Of a stretch of 64,000 nucleotides of DNA, positions 1-12,339 are shown piece by piece. Numbering within the stretch: the stretch's first letter is position 1; each line of letters opens with the position of its first letter. Made by a program: the position numbers and the translations under genes. The notes beneath the pieces are model-generated. The model was not told where the DNA came from and made no database searches. It saw only the letters and a program-made list of their open reading frames with translations. Source of the stretch: Lamellibrachia columna (lineage: Eukaryota > Annelida > Polychaeta > Sabellida > Siboglinidae); NCBI GenBank assembly GCA_963662155.1, contig OY759261.1, forward strand, positions 50,533,414 to 50,597,413. The letters are read 5' to 3'.

Positions 1-291
1 TTTACTATTGGCATAAAGGGTGTGGTTTCAAACAACAGTATAACTTGTGTGTTGATTTCATGTTACGACCATGATGCACAGACCAGTGTGCTGTGTGCTT
101 GATTTCAAGGTAGCCACCTACCTTAAGACATTTCTTTGAAAGTTCCTATTTGATGTCCTTTTCAAAGACTTAAGAATTTAAGATGTAGACCTAATTAAAG
201 CCTACTCACACCATGTGTATATGCATGTGTGGACTAAATCAACATCAGCAATTTTTCATCATGTGGAAACAGCAGATGTACATATCCAATC
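1..291. other. No gene seen
   Basis: AT-rich non-coding sequence, expected to be intron or 3' part of the CACHD1-like gene. I see no splice-bounded open frame. Confidence 0.5.
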
Positions 292-500
292 ATGAACTGT
301 GATCCAAGTCAGCACCCTTATGAATTGTGATCCAATCAGCACCCTTATGAACTATGATCCGAATCAGCACCCTTATGAACTATGATCCAAGTCAGCACCC
401 TTATGAACTATGATCCAAGTCAGCACCCTTATGAACTATGATCCAAGTCAGCACCCTTATGAACTCTGATCCAAGTCAGCACCCTTATGAACTATGATCG
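292..500. repeat. Minisatellite, 28 bp unit
   Basis: About seven copies of a 28 bp unit containing ATGATCCAAGTCAGCACCC. Some units have small changes (AATTGTGATCC, CTCTGATCC). Confidence 0.9.
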
Positions 501-899
501 GGAAACAACATTTAAAAAAAAAACACAATGTACAATGCTAAGCGAAACAGTGAAACCAATGTCCCGCATTACTACACACACTATCCAATACACAGGAACA
601 GTTATGATTTCATAATCGGACGTGTGCGATTACGATGGAACTATTTGTTTACAAATAGGTGCATGCGATGATGACGGAACTATTGCGTACAAAATGGCAG
701 ACAAACATTTGAATTGTTTTAAAACCGGACGAAAACCGACTGCGATAGAGAACATCCCAAACTTTGAATTTGATAAAACCATTAGTCGCGAGAAATAAAT
801 AAATTGGCCTTGTCCAATTGTTCGTGCAACTCCACCACCATCTCGGACGATTACATTTACGGGGATGCAATTGGCAAATGTACCATTTGACATATTTAT

Positions 900-1756
900 T
901 AGTGCCCTGCAAGGGCCGGGCCTGGGCCTACATTTTACAGGCCAGGGCTAAAATATATTAAACACATTGGGCTTAGTGTGAACGGACCGGGGCCTGGGCC
1001 TAATAAAATATTAATAAAAAACCCATACATATTACTACTTCATAGTACATACAGATGTTACAGATGCATATTTTTGGCATGAATGTAGCCTAAGTTTGCA
1101 TAGATCTATTGGCCGGTTAAGTTCACTTGGTTGGATGTAGCCAGCCCGAAATGTTTACTTTAGACATATTTGTAGAAGCAATCAAGCCATGACTAACCAT
1201 CAACGTATCACCCTTTGACCCTACCAGTAGACATTCTATTGTTTCAGTCTTCCATCCAAATCTTGCCTGTCTGAATGACCTACCCACTGCCCACTGCCCA
1301 CCCCAGTTGGTATTTGGAATTGAAATATCAATATTAATGTTTTTTAATGTTATTTAATAAAACAATACATTTGTATTACAGTTTATTTGTATTAAACATA
1401 ATTACCTCTCAAGAAACTTGGTATTCGATTTGAATATTTCGACCATATCCCTCGGTCGTCTTCAGCAGAGAAACTGGATCATCTATCCATTCAAAGTTTA
1501 TTTGTGTTTTGTTTCAATTATAAGATAATAGGTTTATCTTTAAAAAAAATTAGCGGGCTTGCGGGCGCGGGCTTATCCATCTTTGGCCAGTGGGTATGGG
1601 CCTAAATTCTAGTTTGCGGGCCTGGGCTGGGCTGGGTTTGACACATTTTTGTGGGCCTGGGCTTGACGCATTTTTGTGGGCCTGGGCTGGGCTGGATTAT
1701 AACTGCTAATTGTGGGCCGGGCTTTGGCTCAAATTATAGGCCTGTGCAGGGCACTA
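900..1756. mobile_element. Non-autonomous hAT-type transposon
   Basis: The ends are inverted repeats TAGTGCCCTGCA. They are flanked by 8 bp near-duplicates ATATTTAT (892-899) and ATATATAT (1757-1764), 7 of 8 matching. Sub-terminal DNA at both ends is rich in GGGCCTGGGC and GGGCTGGGCT motifs, and the centre is AT-rich. An 8 bp target duplication and short terminal repeats are typical of hAT elements. No transposase is encoded in 857 bp. Confidence 0.72.
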
Positions 1757-1828
1757 ATATATATGTGTCATACATCAATATTTTGTGATCACCCCTAAGA
1801 TAGATCACAAAAAAAGATTCACATTCAC

Positions 1829-1935
1829 CTGTTGGTATGTTGGTTCTCACAAATATTCACCCCCGTTATCCTGTAGCAGGGACATTCACACTCGCTAGGT
1901 GGCTTCTCTTTACACTCGGGCATTGTCTTCATGTT
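1829..1935 (-). CDS. CACHD1: CACHD1-like exon, Cys-rich stalk
   Basis: The exon runs from an AG acceptor (1936-1937) to a GTGAAT donor. It encodes about 35 residues with the run SECECPCY, which matches the Cys-rich segment before the transmembrane helix in CACHD1. It starts in phase 0, matching the end of the exon at 3499. It is the most C-terminal exon I can place; the transmembrane part must lie beyond position 1. Confidence 0.72.
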
Positions 1936-2314
1936 CTACAATTGAGATAGCATTAGGAGGAAGTTAGGAAATGGAGAAGAAAACCAATTATTAATGGTCA
2001 AGAAAATAAATTAATGACATTTTGACGTGCTGGTCATGTAGCAAATTTAAAGATAATTAAGACAGCCCATTTGTAAACATAACTACTGTTAAGTGGAGCG
2101 CACTGTATTTACGATGCACCAATAGTTATATTGCTTTGATGAAAAGTGCTATTATTATACGTATGTGAGATGTGGTGGATAAATAAATAAATGAAAACCG
2201 GAAGTTGGACACATAGTGATTGTGTTTAAAGCATTTAAAAGTTAGATGTCCATACAAAGTGTCAAATGAATATATTCCAATTAAAACCAAATGAAAAAAG
2301 ATAAGCACAGTGAG

Positions 2315-2540
2315 TATAAGAAGATGGAACTGGATTGGGACTGTCCTGAGAATGGATTAAATGCAGCAACTGCCTGATGGCTCTAACATGGACGCCTGAA
2401 GGCAGACGGAAATTGGGTTGCCAAAAGACAACGTGGCAAGAAACTGTGGAAAAAACAACAAGAACTGAGGTGGAAGTCTTGGAATGAAGCCCATCAAGTG
2501 GCCAAAGACAGTGATCTGGATCAACCACCTCTTCAATCAA
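2315..2540 (+). pseudogene. Non-LTR retrotransposon RT tail, fragment 1
   Basis: Broken plus-strand frames read RRWNWIGTVLRMD, then WTPEG-like and GLPK-like pieces. This resembles the C-terminal W-GHVLRM ... GRPKTTWR region of animal non-LTR polymerases. Stops and frameshifts are present; it is a dead fragment. Confidence 0.6.
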
Positions 2541-2632
2541 TCATTTGGATACATCTTCTACAGTACAGGAGATGTTTCTACATGTACAACAAAATGTTAA
2601 AAACCCCATAACTTTACAAAGCAAATAGCTCG

Positions 2633-2835
2633 AGATGGCAGCTGGACAAGGAATCCATTGGCTTACCGAGTCCTACAATTGTTCATCTATGCATAATCCA
2701 CCCTTTTGAGATATCTGTAAATTTTGTGAAGAACAATACCGACCTCAAGCTATATCAATATCTTTGTAACTATTAAATATTTAGAAAACTTATATTTGGA
2801 CTCCTCTTAATCTTCTGGTCTTCATTAGGTGACTT
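2633..2835 (-). pseudogene. CR1-like element 3' fragment
   Basis: Similar by eye to the C-terminal end of the CR1-like copies at 33575..35465 and 50122..50920. Shared wording includes GATGGCAGCTGGACAAGGAA and the later CTCCTCTTAATCTTCTGGTC. Strongly decayed. Confidence 0.55.
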
Positions 2836-2879
2836 TCAATTTACTGTGGCTTGAATTCTGCACATTTACAGGAGCAAGC

Positions 2880-3125
2880 AGGGTGGATGTAAGGAGGATG
2901 AATGACCTGGGGGAAGAAACTGGGATGCAGTTCAGTTTAACGGGAAGAATTGTAAGCAGCTGGATGAGGTGGGCAGGTCACTTGGAGGAGGGCTGATTAC
3001 CAAAAAGAGTAAAGGCACGAAACAGCGAGGCTATAAGAAAACAGGGCAATTAAGATGGGAATTAAGACTGCATCAAGAGGGATGTGAAAAAGGTAGAGGG
3101 GGACGACAAGTGAAGAAAAACGGCT
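2880..3125 (+). pseudogene. Non-LTR retrotransposon RT tail, fragment 2
   Basis: Frames read VDVRRMNDLGEETGM, IVSSWMRWAGHLEEG, then CIKRDVKKVEGDDK and AADKEQW. This is the usual end of RTE-like polymerases (WAGHL..., DC+KRD+KK, A-D+EQW). Its end merges into the minisatellite at 3120. Confidence 0.68.
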
Positions 3126-3395
3126 GCTGATAAGGAGCAATGGAAATGCCTGTTGATGAGGAGCAAGGGATATGGCTGCTGATAAGGAGCAATGGAGATG
3201 CCTGTTGATGAGGAGCAAGGGATATGGCTGCTGATAAGGAGCAATGGAAATGCCTGTTGATGAGGAGCAAGGGATATGGCTGCTGATACGGAGCAATGGA
3301 AATGGTTGCCGATAGGGAGCCAAGGATAATGGCTGCCGATAGGAGCAATGGAAATGGCTGCGGATAGGGAGCAAGGGATATATATGGCTGCCAAT
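3120..3395. repeat. Minisatellite grown from an RT tail, 26/52 bp unit
   Basis: The repeat is a 26 bp unit (GCTGATAAGGAGCAATGG core) arranged in 52 bp dimers and degenerating to the right. The first unit is the codons for ADKEQW of the preceding polymerase fragment. The long minus-strand open frames here are repeat artefacts. Confidence 0.85.
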
Positions 3396-3498
3396 AGGTA
3401 TCAATGGAAAAGGACAACACCCGAAGCAATGCAGCAGTACAATAAGTAGTCCGCTCCACCTGTATAAAGGGAAAAAAGTGAAGAACAAGAAATCTTAC

Positions 3499-3648
3499 CC
3501 AGAATGTGCAGACGCAAGGGTTTTCAGACACTGAGACACTGCCGTGTGTTGCCAGCAGAAAGATATTAGTGTTTTGAATGTGGTACATCTCATACCAGGG
3601 CGTTGATTGGTTCCCAGCAGTCACATTGATCTTCAAATCAACTGGTAA
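3499..3648 (-). CDS. CACHD1: CACHD1-like exon, end of cache 2 and Cys segment
   Basis: Exactly 50 codons, phase 0 at both ends, acceptor TTTGCAG and donor GTAAGA. The peptide includes NVTAGN (a possible N-glycosylation site) and NTNIFLLATH followed by NPCVCTFW. This is the same arrangement as the CACHD1 segment that precedes the CECPC stalk. The next exon continues in frame. Confidence 0.78.
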
Positions 3649-3723
3649 CTGCAAATAGGGAAGACACAATGTTATGCACGATAACATTACATGTTTAAAG
3701 GGAATGATGTTCAATGCCAATGG

Positions 3724-5130
3724 TTAAATGACACGTGGGTTTCAACAATGTTCATTGGCTAACTGACACGTGGGTTTCAACAATGTTCATTGGTCAACTG
3801 ACATGTGGGCTTCAACAATATTCATTGGTTAACTGACACTTGGGTATCAACGATGTTCATTGGTTAACTGACACGTGGGTCTCAACATTGTTCGTTGGTT
3901 AACTGACATGTGGGCTTCAACATTGTTCATTGGTTAACTGACACTTGGGTTTCAACAATGTTCATTGATTAACTGACACGTGGGTCTCAACATTGTTCGT
4001 TGGTTAACTGACATGTGGGTTTCAACAATGTTCATTGGTTAACTGACACTTGGGTTTCAACAATGTTCATTGATTAACTGACACGTGGGTTTCAACAATG
4101 TTCATTGGTTAACTGACACGTGGGTTTCAACAATGTTCATTGGTTAACTGACACATGGGTCTCAACAATGTTCATTGGTTAACTGACACCTGGGTCTCAA
4201 CAATGTTCATTGATTAACTGACACGTGGGTTTCAACAATGTTCATTGGTTAACTGACACCTGGGTCTCAACAATGTTCATTGGTTAACTGACACATGGGT
4301 CTCAACAATGTTCATTGATTAACTGACACGTGGGTTTCAACAATGTTCATTGGTTAACTGACACCTGGGTCTCAACAATGTTCATTGGTTAACTGACACA
4401 TGGGTCTCAACAATGTTCATTGATTAACTGACACGTGGGTTTCAACAATGTTCATTGGTTAACTGACACATGGGTCTCAACAAAGTTCATTGGTTAACTG
4501 ACATGTGGGTTTCAACAATGTTCATTGATTAACTGACACCTGGGTCTCAACAATGTTCATTGGTTAACTGACACATGGGTCTCAACAATGTTCATTGGTT
4601 AACTGACACATGGGTCTCAACAATGTTCATTGGTTAACTGACACATGGGTCTCAACAATGTTCATTGGTTAACTGACACATGGGTCTCAACAATGTTCAT
4701 TGGTTAACTGACATGTGGGTCTCAACAATGTTCATTGGTTAACTGACATGTGGGTCTCAACAATGTTCATTGGTTAACTGACACATGGGTCTCAACAATG
4801 TTCATTGGTTAACTGACACATGGGTCTCAACAATGTTCATTGGTTAACTGACATGTGGGTTTCAACAATGTTCATTGATTAACTGACACCTGGGTCTCAA
4901 CAATGTTCATTGGTTAACTGACACATGGGTCTCAACAATGTTCATTGGTTAACTGACATGTGGGTTTCAACAATGGTCATTGGTTAACTGACACCTGGGT
5001 CTCAACAATGTTAATTGATTAACTTACACGTGGGTTTCAACAATGTTCATTGTCTAACTGACACGCGGGTCTCAACAATGTTCAATGTTTAACTGACACA
5101 TGTGTTTCAACAATTTCTGTTGTTTAACTG
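3724..5130. repeat. Minisatellite, 35 bp unit, about 40 copies
   Basis: The unit is TTCATTGGTTAACTGACACA followed by TGGGTCTCAACAATG. Variants alternate TTGGTT/TTGATT and GACACA/GACACG/GACATG. It starts about 75 bp from the CACHD1-like exon at 3499..3648 and fills most of that intron. Confidence 0.95.
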
Positions 5131-5657
5131 ACACACAGGTTTTGTATAATTAAAATGCCCCAATTCTCCGAATTGCTTAATCTCAAATTAGATTTAAATT
5201 AACAATATTATACTTCATGTCTTAATCTTTATTACTCTAGTATATTTACTGTCTGAAACTGTATAACAGGGTTTGACAGAACAATAAATCGCCTGATGAA
5301 ACATTTTATATTTCACCTTGAAAATTGAAAATTCATTGGTTTGCCTTTCACTGCCACACGGCTCTATATGTGTAATAAAACTGATATATCTTGTTAATGT
5401 TTTACAATATTAAGACATGAAAGATCAGTAAAGTAACAAGCTTTGTGTGGATATTATATTAAAATAAGCAAGATATTATCAATTCTGTGTTACAACGTGC
5501 CCCCCCAGTGGCAATATCCAATAAAACACTCATTCAGTTAACCAATAAAAATATCTTATTAATTAAACCAACTGCACATACCAACCTGATTAAAAAATCT
5601 AAAATGAGACGAGAATTTGCACAATCACTAAATATCATTGCAGAAACATGAACTTAC
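5131..5657. other. Intron, nothing recognised
   Basis: AT-rich intron sequence between the 35 bp minisatellite and the 26-codon exon. Confidence 0.5.
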
Positions 5658-5735
5658 CTGGTAGGTGATGTAGAGCATTTCTTCACCCATTTCAAGACAA
5701 GATGTCTTTTTCACGAGTTTGCGCTTGATCATGTG
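5658..5735 (-). CDS. CACHD1: CACHD1-like exon, 26 codons
   Basis: The exon reads HMIKRKLVKKTSCL and ends GEEMLYITYQ before a GTAAGT donor. It matches the NFVKKNLC-type segment after cache 2. A TTTGCAG acceptor 20 bp upstream has the better pyrimidine tract, but every frame from it meets a stop. I therefore placed the acceptor at 5736-5737, which gives phase 0 at both ends. The acceptor choice is the weak point. Confidence 0.68.
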
Positions 5736-6132
5736 CTATTTCTCCTTCCTGCAAACATATCCACTCACCCATAAGACCAGAAACCCTACTGCTGGGACCC
5801 ATTTAAGTCCACTGCTATTTGAAATCAATCTAATATTCTGCTTCCAGCATTGTTTTCTTTATCACAAACTTTCTGTTAACTTACACAAGCATAGCATTTT
5901 TACGTTTCTTGCCAATGTTTGCTCAAATTATCTTTCAGATTTTCTATTTATGTTGCTGTGTGAAGTAATAATTATCTTATACATATAGTGTTGGTATCTG
6001 GCTAGATAAGGTTATTTGGTATCAGCTTGTGTAGCGCCTATGTGGGTTGTTGTAGATCAAGACCACAATATGAATAAGTAAACATGGTTAATCCTGTGAC
6101 TAGTGCTGCAGTTGATGAGATGACCAACTGAC

Positions 6133-6244
6133 CAAGCGAGTGAGATGGACGTTGATGATCTGGGGAAATTCATCCATGTAGCGCGGTGGGTCTACCATGC
6201 CGGCATATGAGACAACGTAGCCCGATCGGTCAATGACCAGACAC
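6133..6244 (-). CDS. CACHD1: CACHD1-like exon, cache 2 distal part
   Basis: Acceptor TTGCAG and donor GTCAGT (weak). The peptide CLVIDRSGYVVSYAGMVDPP carries the typical cache signature of a beta strand, a Gly turn and a second strand (IDRSGYVV). The first base completes an Arg codon begun in the exon at 19855. The intron between these two exons is 13.6 kb and holds the transposon block and the orphan DENND6 exons. Confidence 0.8.
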
Positions 6245-6624
6245 CTGCAACATTTCATCAACTATGCAACATTTCATCAACAAAATGTATATGTGTTGGT
6301 CATTAGTATAAAATGTAATAAATAGGTGCCAACTGGAAGACATACCTTATGGTTTTGTGCGTTGTTAACATGTTTTTGGGGGGATATGCCCGTATTTGTA
6401 AAATGACATGTGAATAATGTATCATTCATTCAAACCATGTTCAGCGACACTTGCAAATATTTTAGCTGCACACAGTCAGTTGAGCCAGTCTTGTGAGAGC
6501 CAATCAATATACATGTATCCCGAAGAGTTCTCCTCTTGCATGGCCAGCGTCTGTGATCTTGCAGACTCCTGTTACCAGTAGTATGAGTGTGCACCACTCA
6601 GAGTTTTCAGGCAGGGGTAGACTG

Positions 6625-8470
6625 CCAGTATCCAGAAACATCCCAATGTACTGTGTATGACATTAAAGGAAGTGTCCCAATGTACAGTGTATGACATTAA
6701 AAGAAGTGTCCCAATGTACAGTGTATGACATTAAAGAAAGTGTCCCAATGTATTGTGTATGACATTAAAGGAAGTGTCCCAATGTACTGTGTATGACATT
6801 AAAGGAAGTGTCCCAATGTACAGTGTATGACATTAAAGGAAGTGTCCCAATGAACAGTGTATGACATTAAAGGAAGTGTCCCAATGTACAGTGTATGACA
6901 TTAAAGGAAGTGTTCCAATGTACAGTGTATGACATTAAAGGAAGTGTCCCAATGTACAGTGTATGACATTAAAGGAAGTGTCCCAATGTACAGTGTATGA
7001 CATTAAAGGAAGTGTTCCAATGTACAGTGTATGACATTAAAGGAAGTGTCCCAATGTACAGTGTATGACATTAAAGGAAGTGTCCCAATGTACAATGTAT
7101 GACATTAAAGGAAGTGTCCCAATGTACAGTGTATGACATTAAAGGAAGTGTTCCAATGTACAGTGTATGACATTAAAGGAAGTGTCCCAATATACAGTGT
7201 ATGACATTAAAGGAAATGTCCCAATGTACAGTGTATGACATTAAAGGAAGTGTCCCAATATACAGTGTATGGCATTAAAGCAAGTGTCCCAATGTGCAGT
7301 GTATGACATTAAAGTGCCCCAATATACAGTGTATGACATTAAAGCAAGTGTCCCAATGTACAGTGTATGACACTAAAGGAAGTGTCCCAATGTACAGTGT
7401 ATGACATTAAAAGAAGTGTCCCAATGTACAGTGTATGACATTAAAGAAAGTGTCCCAATGTACAGTGTATGACATTAAAGAAAGTGTCCCAATGTATTGT
7501 GTATGACATTAAAGGAAGTGTCCCAATGTACTGTGTATGACATTAAAGGAAGTGTCCCAATGTACAGTGTATGACATTAAAAGAAGTGTCCCAATGTACA
7601 GTGTATGACATTAAAGAAAGTGTCCCAATGTATTGTGTATGACATTAAAGGAAGTGTCCCAATGTACTGTGTATGACATTAAAGGAAGTGTCCCAATGTA
7701 CAGTGTATGACATTAAAGGAAGTGTCCCAATGAACAGTGTATGACATTAAAGGAAGTGTCCCAATGTACAGTGTATGACATTAAAGGAAGTGTTCCAATG
7801 TACAGTGTATGACATTAAAGGAAGTGTCCCAATGTACAGTGTATGACATTAAAGGAAGTGTCCCAATGTACAGTGTATGACATTAAAGGAAGTGTTCCAA
7901 TGTACAGTGTATGACATTAAAGGAAGTGTCCCAATGTACAGTGTATGACATTAAAGGAAGTGTCCCAATGTACAATGTATGACATTAAAGGAAGTGTCCC
8001 AATGTACAGTGTATGACATTAAAGGAAGTGTTCCAATGTACAGTGTATGACATTAAAGGAAGTGTCCCAATATACAGTGTATGACATTAAAGGAAATGTC
8101 CCAATGTACAGTGTATGACATTAAAGGAAGTGTCCCAATATACAGTGTATGGCATTAAAGCAAGTGTCCCAATGTGCAGTGTATGACATTAAAGTGCCCC
8201 AATATACAGTGTATGACATTAAAGCAAGTGTCCCAATGTACAGTGTATGACACTAAAGGAAGTGTCCCAATGTACAGTGTATGACATTAAAGGAAGTGTC
8301 CCAATATACAGTGTATGGCATTAAAGCAAGTGTCCCAATGTGCAGTGTATGACATTAAAGTGCCCCAATATACAGTGTATGACACTAAAGGAAGTGTCCC
8401 AATGTATAGTGTATGACATTAAAGGAAGTGTCCCAATGTACAGTGTATGACATTAAAGGAAGTGCATCCA
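6625..8470. repeat. Minisatellite, 34 bp unit with 880 bp higher-order repeat
   Basis: The unit is CCCAATGTACAGTGTATGAC followed by ATTAAAGGAAGTGT, about 54 copies. Variant units recur at an exact spacing of 880 bp: the TGAACAGTGT unit at 6851 and 7731, and the AATGTGCAGT unit at 7291 and 8171. The array is therefore two tandem copies of a block of about 26 units plus a short third start. Confidence 0.93.
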
Positions 8471-8750
8471 CTATGATTTCTACTGGTTAACCGGACTGGG
8501 GATTTCGTATTAAAATGCCTCAATTCTCAGAACTATTAGATTTCAAAGTACACATATGTGGGTCATTCTACTTTTAGACCATCAATTGGGCTTTGGAACC
8601 AAGCAAAAATAAAAAGTGTCTGAATAACACAAAACGTTGGTCAGTACATGTATGATATGTGCTGAGTTATGTACGGTACATGGTTACGTTCAATATTTGA
8701 AACTATTTTGTTAGTTCATGTTTTAAGATGCCATACTAGAGCAAGGTATC
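8471..8750. other. Intron, nothing recognised
   Basis: AT-rich spacer between the minisatellite and the transposon block. Confidence 0.5.
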
Positions 8751-8933
8751 TCAACACCGTTACCAATACCTGTCAAAATAAATGTTGCACATAATGCATT
8801 CAAACAGCAGTATAAATACCTTGATTGTTTTCTGTTACGTGCATTGTTGTTGTAATTAGTCTAGCTAACCATATTTGTATTATTTATATAACTAATACTG
8901 GTAACAGTGTTGATATAATAGTAACGGTGTTGA
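8751..8933. repeat. Left cluster of the TCAACACCGTTACC motif
   Basis: TCAACACCGTTACC at 8751-8764 is followed by two inverted copies, GGTAACAGTGTTGA at 8900-8913 and AGTAACGGTGTTGA at 8920-8933. The same motif flanks the other side of the transposase gene. It may be the terminal and sub-terminal repeats of that transposon, or the pair may bound a 183 bp MITE. Confidence 0.65.
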
Positions 8934-9049
8934 TTTGATTAAGGATATGTTTTTTAGTTGATACACTCGTGATGCACTGATGTTTAAATTATTTTTATTG
9001 AAACTGTAACACAACTTAACACAACACAATGCAACACTGCCACCATGGG

Positions 9050-12046
9050 TCACACAAGTTCCAGCAGCCTGTACATTGAGGCATCTATCCTGAAATGCTC
9101 TCGTCTTCTGGTCACGCGCTCTGGCTTTCGAATGCGAGAGAGTATGTCATTGTATTCGTATGGAATGACATCATCATGTAGGGGCCACCGATACCGGTTG
9201 CTGCCGACGATTTGCATGGCTTTTACCTCCACTACTTCTGTAGTCATGCTCATGATTATTCCAGGGTATATGCGTTCGTCATACCTAACAGCAACCCATG
9301 CTCCTAACACATCCTCCGATGGTGATAGCACTGGAACCAGTATCTCTTCGTTCGCATTGCTAGCGTGCTTTGCTATGATAGTATCACTCTCCTCCCCGAA
9401 GACACCCGCTTCGATACCACACGCACTATCCCCACCATTCACGCTTGCCTGAACACCACTAGCAACAGCTTCAACACCAGGAACACTCGCTCCAAGGCTA
9501 CTAACTCCCACCCCGACATCACTGGTGTTTACCTGGACACCAGTAGCATTCACACCCGTGCCATCAACGTCCGCACTGATATACCCAGCACTTGGGATGT
9601 GTTGTACCATGGACGTAGTTTCGTCCTGAAACAAGAATCGTCTCGGTGTGTAGCACTCGCATTCTTCGCGGACGGGGCAGGTACAACTCACATCACGATA
9701 AATCATTTGACATGGTTGAGTTGTCACAACCTGGTGCAGTGCCATTGTGCCACGTACTGGGCGCAGCGTAGACGGCAGGTCACCGTGTTGCTCGGTGACG
9801 GATGCTGGCACGTAGCACAGCAGAATGCCGGGGCATGCCGTTCGAAGTGCGGTGTATACGTCAAACGGCGTTGGCAGATCTTGGCCTTTCGCTAGAATGC
9901 AATCTGCGGCACGTTTCAAACATCCTCCAAAGCCATCAGGGGCGCCCTTCCCATGGCCAGCTTCCAAGAAGTTCCAGCTACTTGCAGAAAATCCCTGACG
10001 ATGGATGAACCTTGACATTAGGTAGAAGTTCCCCTTTTGGCGATACTGGGTGGTCGGACCATCTGACACAAAGTGAACAGTGTCGAGTTGCGGCTGCGTA
10101 CCTTTTGCGTGTTCAAATATGGGTTCCAGATGCGCCCATATTGCAACGGGGTCGTGTCACAAGCTGTTTGAGATGGTGCAAAAGGATGTTGTCTTTCCTT
10201 TCAGGTATACCACACCTGTGTGCAAAGTAGCCTGCTGGTGCGACGCTCCAAAGATGATGGATTGGATTTCGCGAGAATAGCCGCAAGTATAATTCTCCGA
10301 GAAGTCGATGTGTATTGTGCACTCGGTATCCGATTCCATTGCTCGCTTTCGCAGATCTCGAGTTGCTGCATGCTGGTGCCGTATGTTGAAAACATGCTTT
10401 GCGAATGTCTTCAACTCTGAGTTGAACTCGGAAACCAACTGCAGCTCCGTTCCATGGATCTTTTCTTTCTTTACAACCTTCAGTCGCACAGGTGTCCCGT
10501 CTCTTCCTTGCCTCTCTTCATGACAACTAACCCATGACCACCACCACACTGGTTCATTCACGTTGTAAACGCCAACGGTTGTCTCCCTGTCCTGGCAGTT
10601 GTTGCAGACACGATACATGCATTCTTTGTTCATATGATTGCATGCTAGTGCACAAGCCATTGACGTCACATCTGAGCTCGATAGGAGGTGCAAATAGTGC
10701 AGTCTATCCGCTTTGAGTTGCACGTTTTCGTGCCGCTTACAGAGACACGTGTCCCTGTCGGCGCCACTTGGGTGGACAACCCAGAACGGGCGCAAACGGC
10801 TGAAAAGCGTATACGAAAGCTTCGAAGATGGGTTCTTCTGATGGAGGCAGAGCATTGTGTCGTTTAGGAATCGTTTTTGTTCTTTTCTCTTTTCTTTTGT
10901 GCGCGTCTGCTTTCTGCCAGTCGTAAGGCGACTGTTGTCATCTCGACAATAAAACTCTGTAATAGCCTCCTTCATCCGGTTAACGGGGCGCATCTGGCGT
11001 TTGTGTTTGATGCTTCCAACAGAAACCGGTTGCTTTGCCTGTGGAAGCCGAGCTCTCGCTGAGCATGGCAGCGAAGACGATATTTCTTTAACAGGCGCGA
11101 TGCAACGATCTTTGTTACCACAATCCGCTCATTACGACTCTTCAGTTGCTTATAACGGTTCCGCGTGGCATCAATGATTACTCGGCTGAATAACAGCGAA
11201 CGACGGATAGCGGTCGAAACCCGTTGTTTCCCAATAATTCCCGTTATCTTCGTTCGTGGACTCGCTTCACCTGGGAGATGTCGACCAATGGCCCGCTCGT
11301 ATCTCTTCCGATAACGTTCTGAAACACAAGCTTAACATGTAAAACGTGTTGACGATCAAAACTAAACTTAAGTTAATGAATCTGTGGGGTTGAATGGAAA
11401 TATATTTGCATCTGAATGTACTGAGATTAAGTATACAAGTCAAGCGTTAGCTTTCTTATTTAACTATTTATCTTGTATGTATTAATATATTTGAGTTGTA
11501 CCTGTTAGCCTACATAGGAAACACCAACATGCACGCGCGCGCACGCATGCACGCTCGTACACAAAAGTGTTTGCAACACGCACGTACACAAATACAAAAC
11601 AAATTGCAAGTATGTTTATTACCTGTTAAACGATGCTGTTGGCGAAGACGAATCTTTAGCAACTCCTTTTCCCGGTAGAGTTTTGACCTGTTCCTTGCCT
11701 TCTTCTTCCGTCCACTGAGTCGGCGTGGCTGTGAAGGACCTGCCAGTTGTGGTGGTGATGTAGCGTTCTGGGCCTCAGGTTCTTCACCGATAGGTTCGTG
11801 ATCGGCGGAACCCGGGGGGGGGGGGTCACAATTGCTTGAAGATTTCGTTTTTTTATCATGCTTTCTTTTTGGGCCTTTTTCCATCGTGACCTCGTGATAC
11901 GTTTTCCCCTTTCCGTCTTGCTCTCTATTATGTGTGTTTTGCCGAGGTTCGCTCGGTCCACCTGTCCCTCTCCCGTTGTTTGTAAATCTCATGTCGTGCC
12001 ACATCTTCCCGTATACGTTGACGATACCGACGCATTTTTTCGGCAT
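9050..12046 (-). pseudogene. Decayed DDE-like transposase gene, two coding exons
   Basis: Exon 1 is 11623..12046 and exon 2 is 9050..11318; the 304 bp intron has GTAATA and TTTCAG ends and joins RLT to ERYRKRYERA. The N-terminal part is basic (RRYRQRIRED, GRKKKARNRSKLYREKELLK). The middle has HPSGADRDTCLCKRHENVQ and a Cys-rich block. The C-terminal part has HIDFSENYTCGYS, then FVSDGPTTQYRQK, then WNFLEAGHGKGAPDG. The spacing of Asp, Asp and Glu in these motifs suggests an RNase H-like DDE nuclease; that is inference. I know the motif set from many unannotated proteins of fish, molluscs and cnidarians but cannot name the superfamily. Damage: one in-frame TGA at about 10135 within the HDP-preceding region (between 10070 and 10157), a frameshift near 11000, and frame changes in exon 1. 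It lies between copies of the TCAACACCGTTACC motif. Confidence 0.72.
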
Positions 12047-12339
12047 CTTAGTTCTAAAAATTCGATGTAAACTATACTATAATATACATACATCAGAAAT
12101 ACATACATATATACACATCCAATATATTTTATTGCAAACTTCACAAAACCACAACATGTTATCGATCTGTTTGATTATCATAGGTCCTACACAGTAACTC
12201 AGACACTAATCATAAAATAAACGTACGGTTTGGCGTATATAAACACATATAATATCCTTATATATATGCGACGTTTCTAAGCATTTTTATAATCAAAAAT
12301 GCATACAAGTAGTTGTGTCCTTGTTTATAGGGAAAATGC

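Noticed and set aside
2997..3720. Long minus frames over 3000-3720
   Set aside because: Antisense to an RT tail and its minisatellite. Only the exon 3499..3648 is supported.
9045..10420. Plus-strand frames over the transposase region
   Set aside because: Antisense shadows of the minus-strand gene with the DFSENY and SDGPTTQYRQK motifs.
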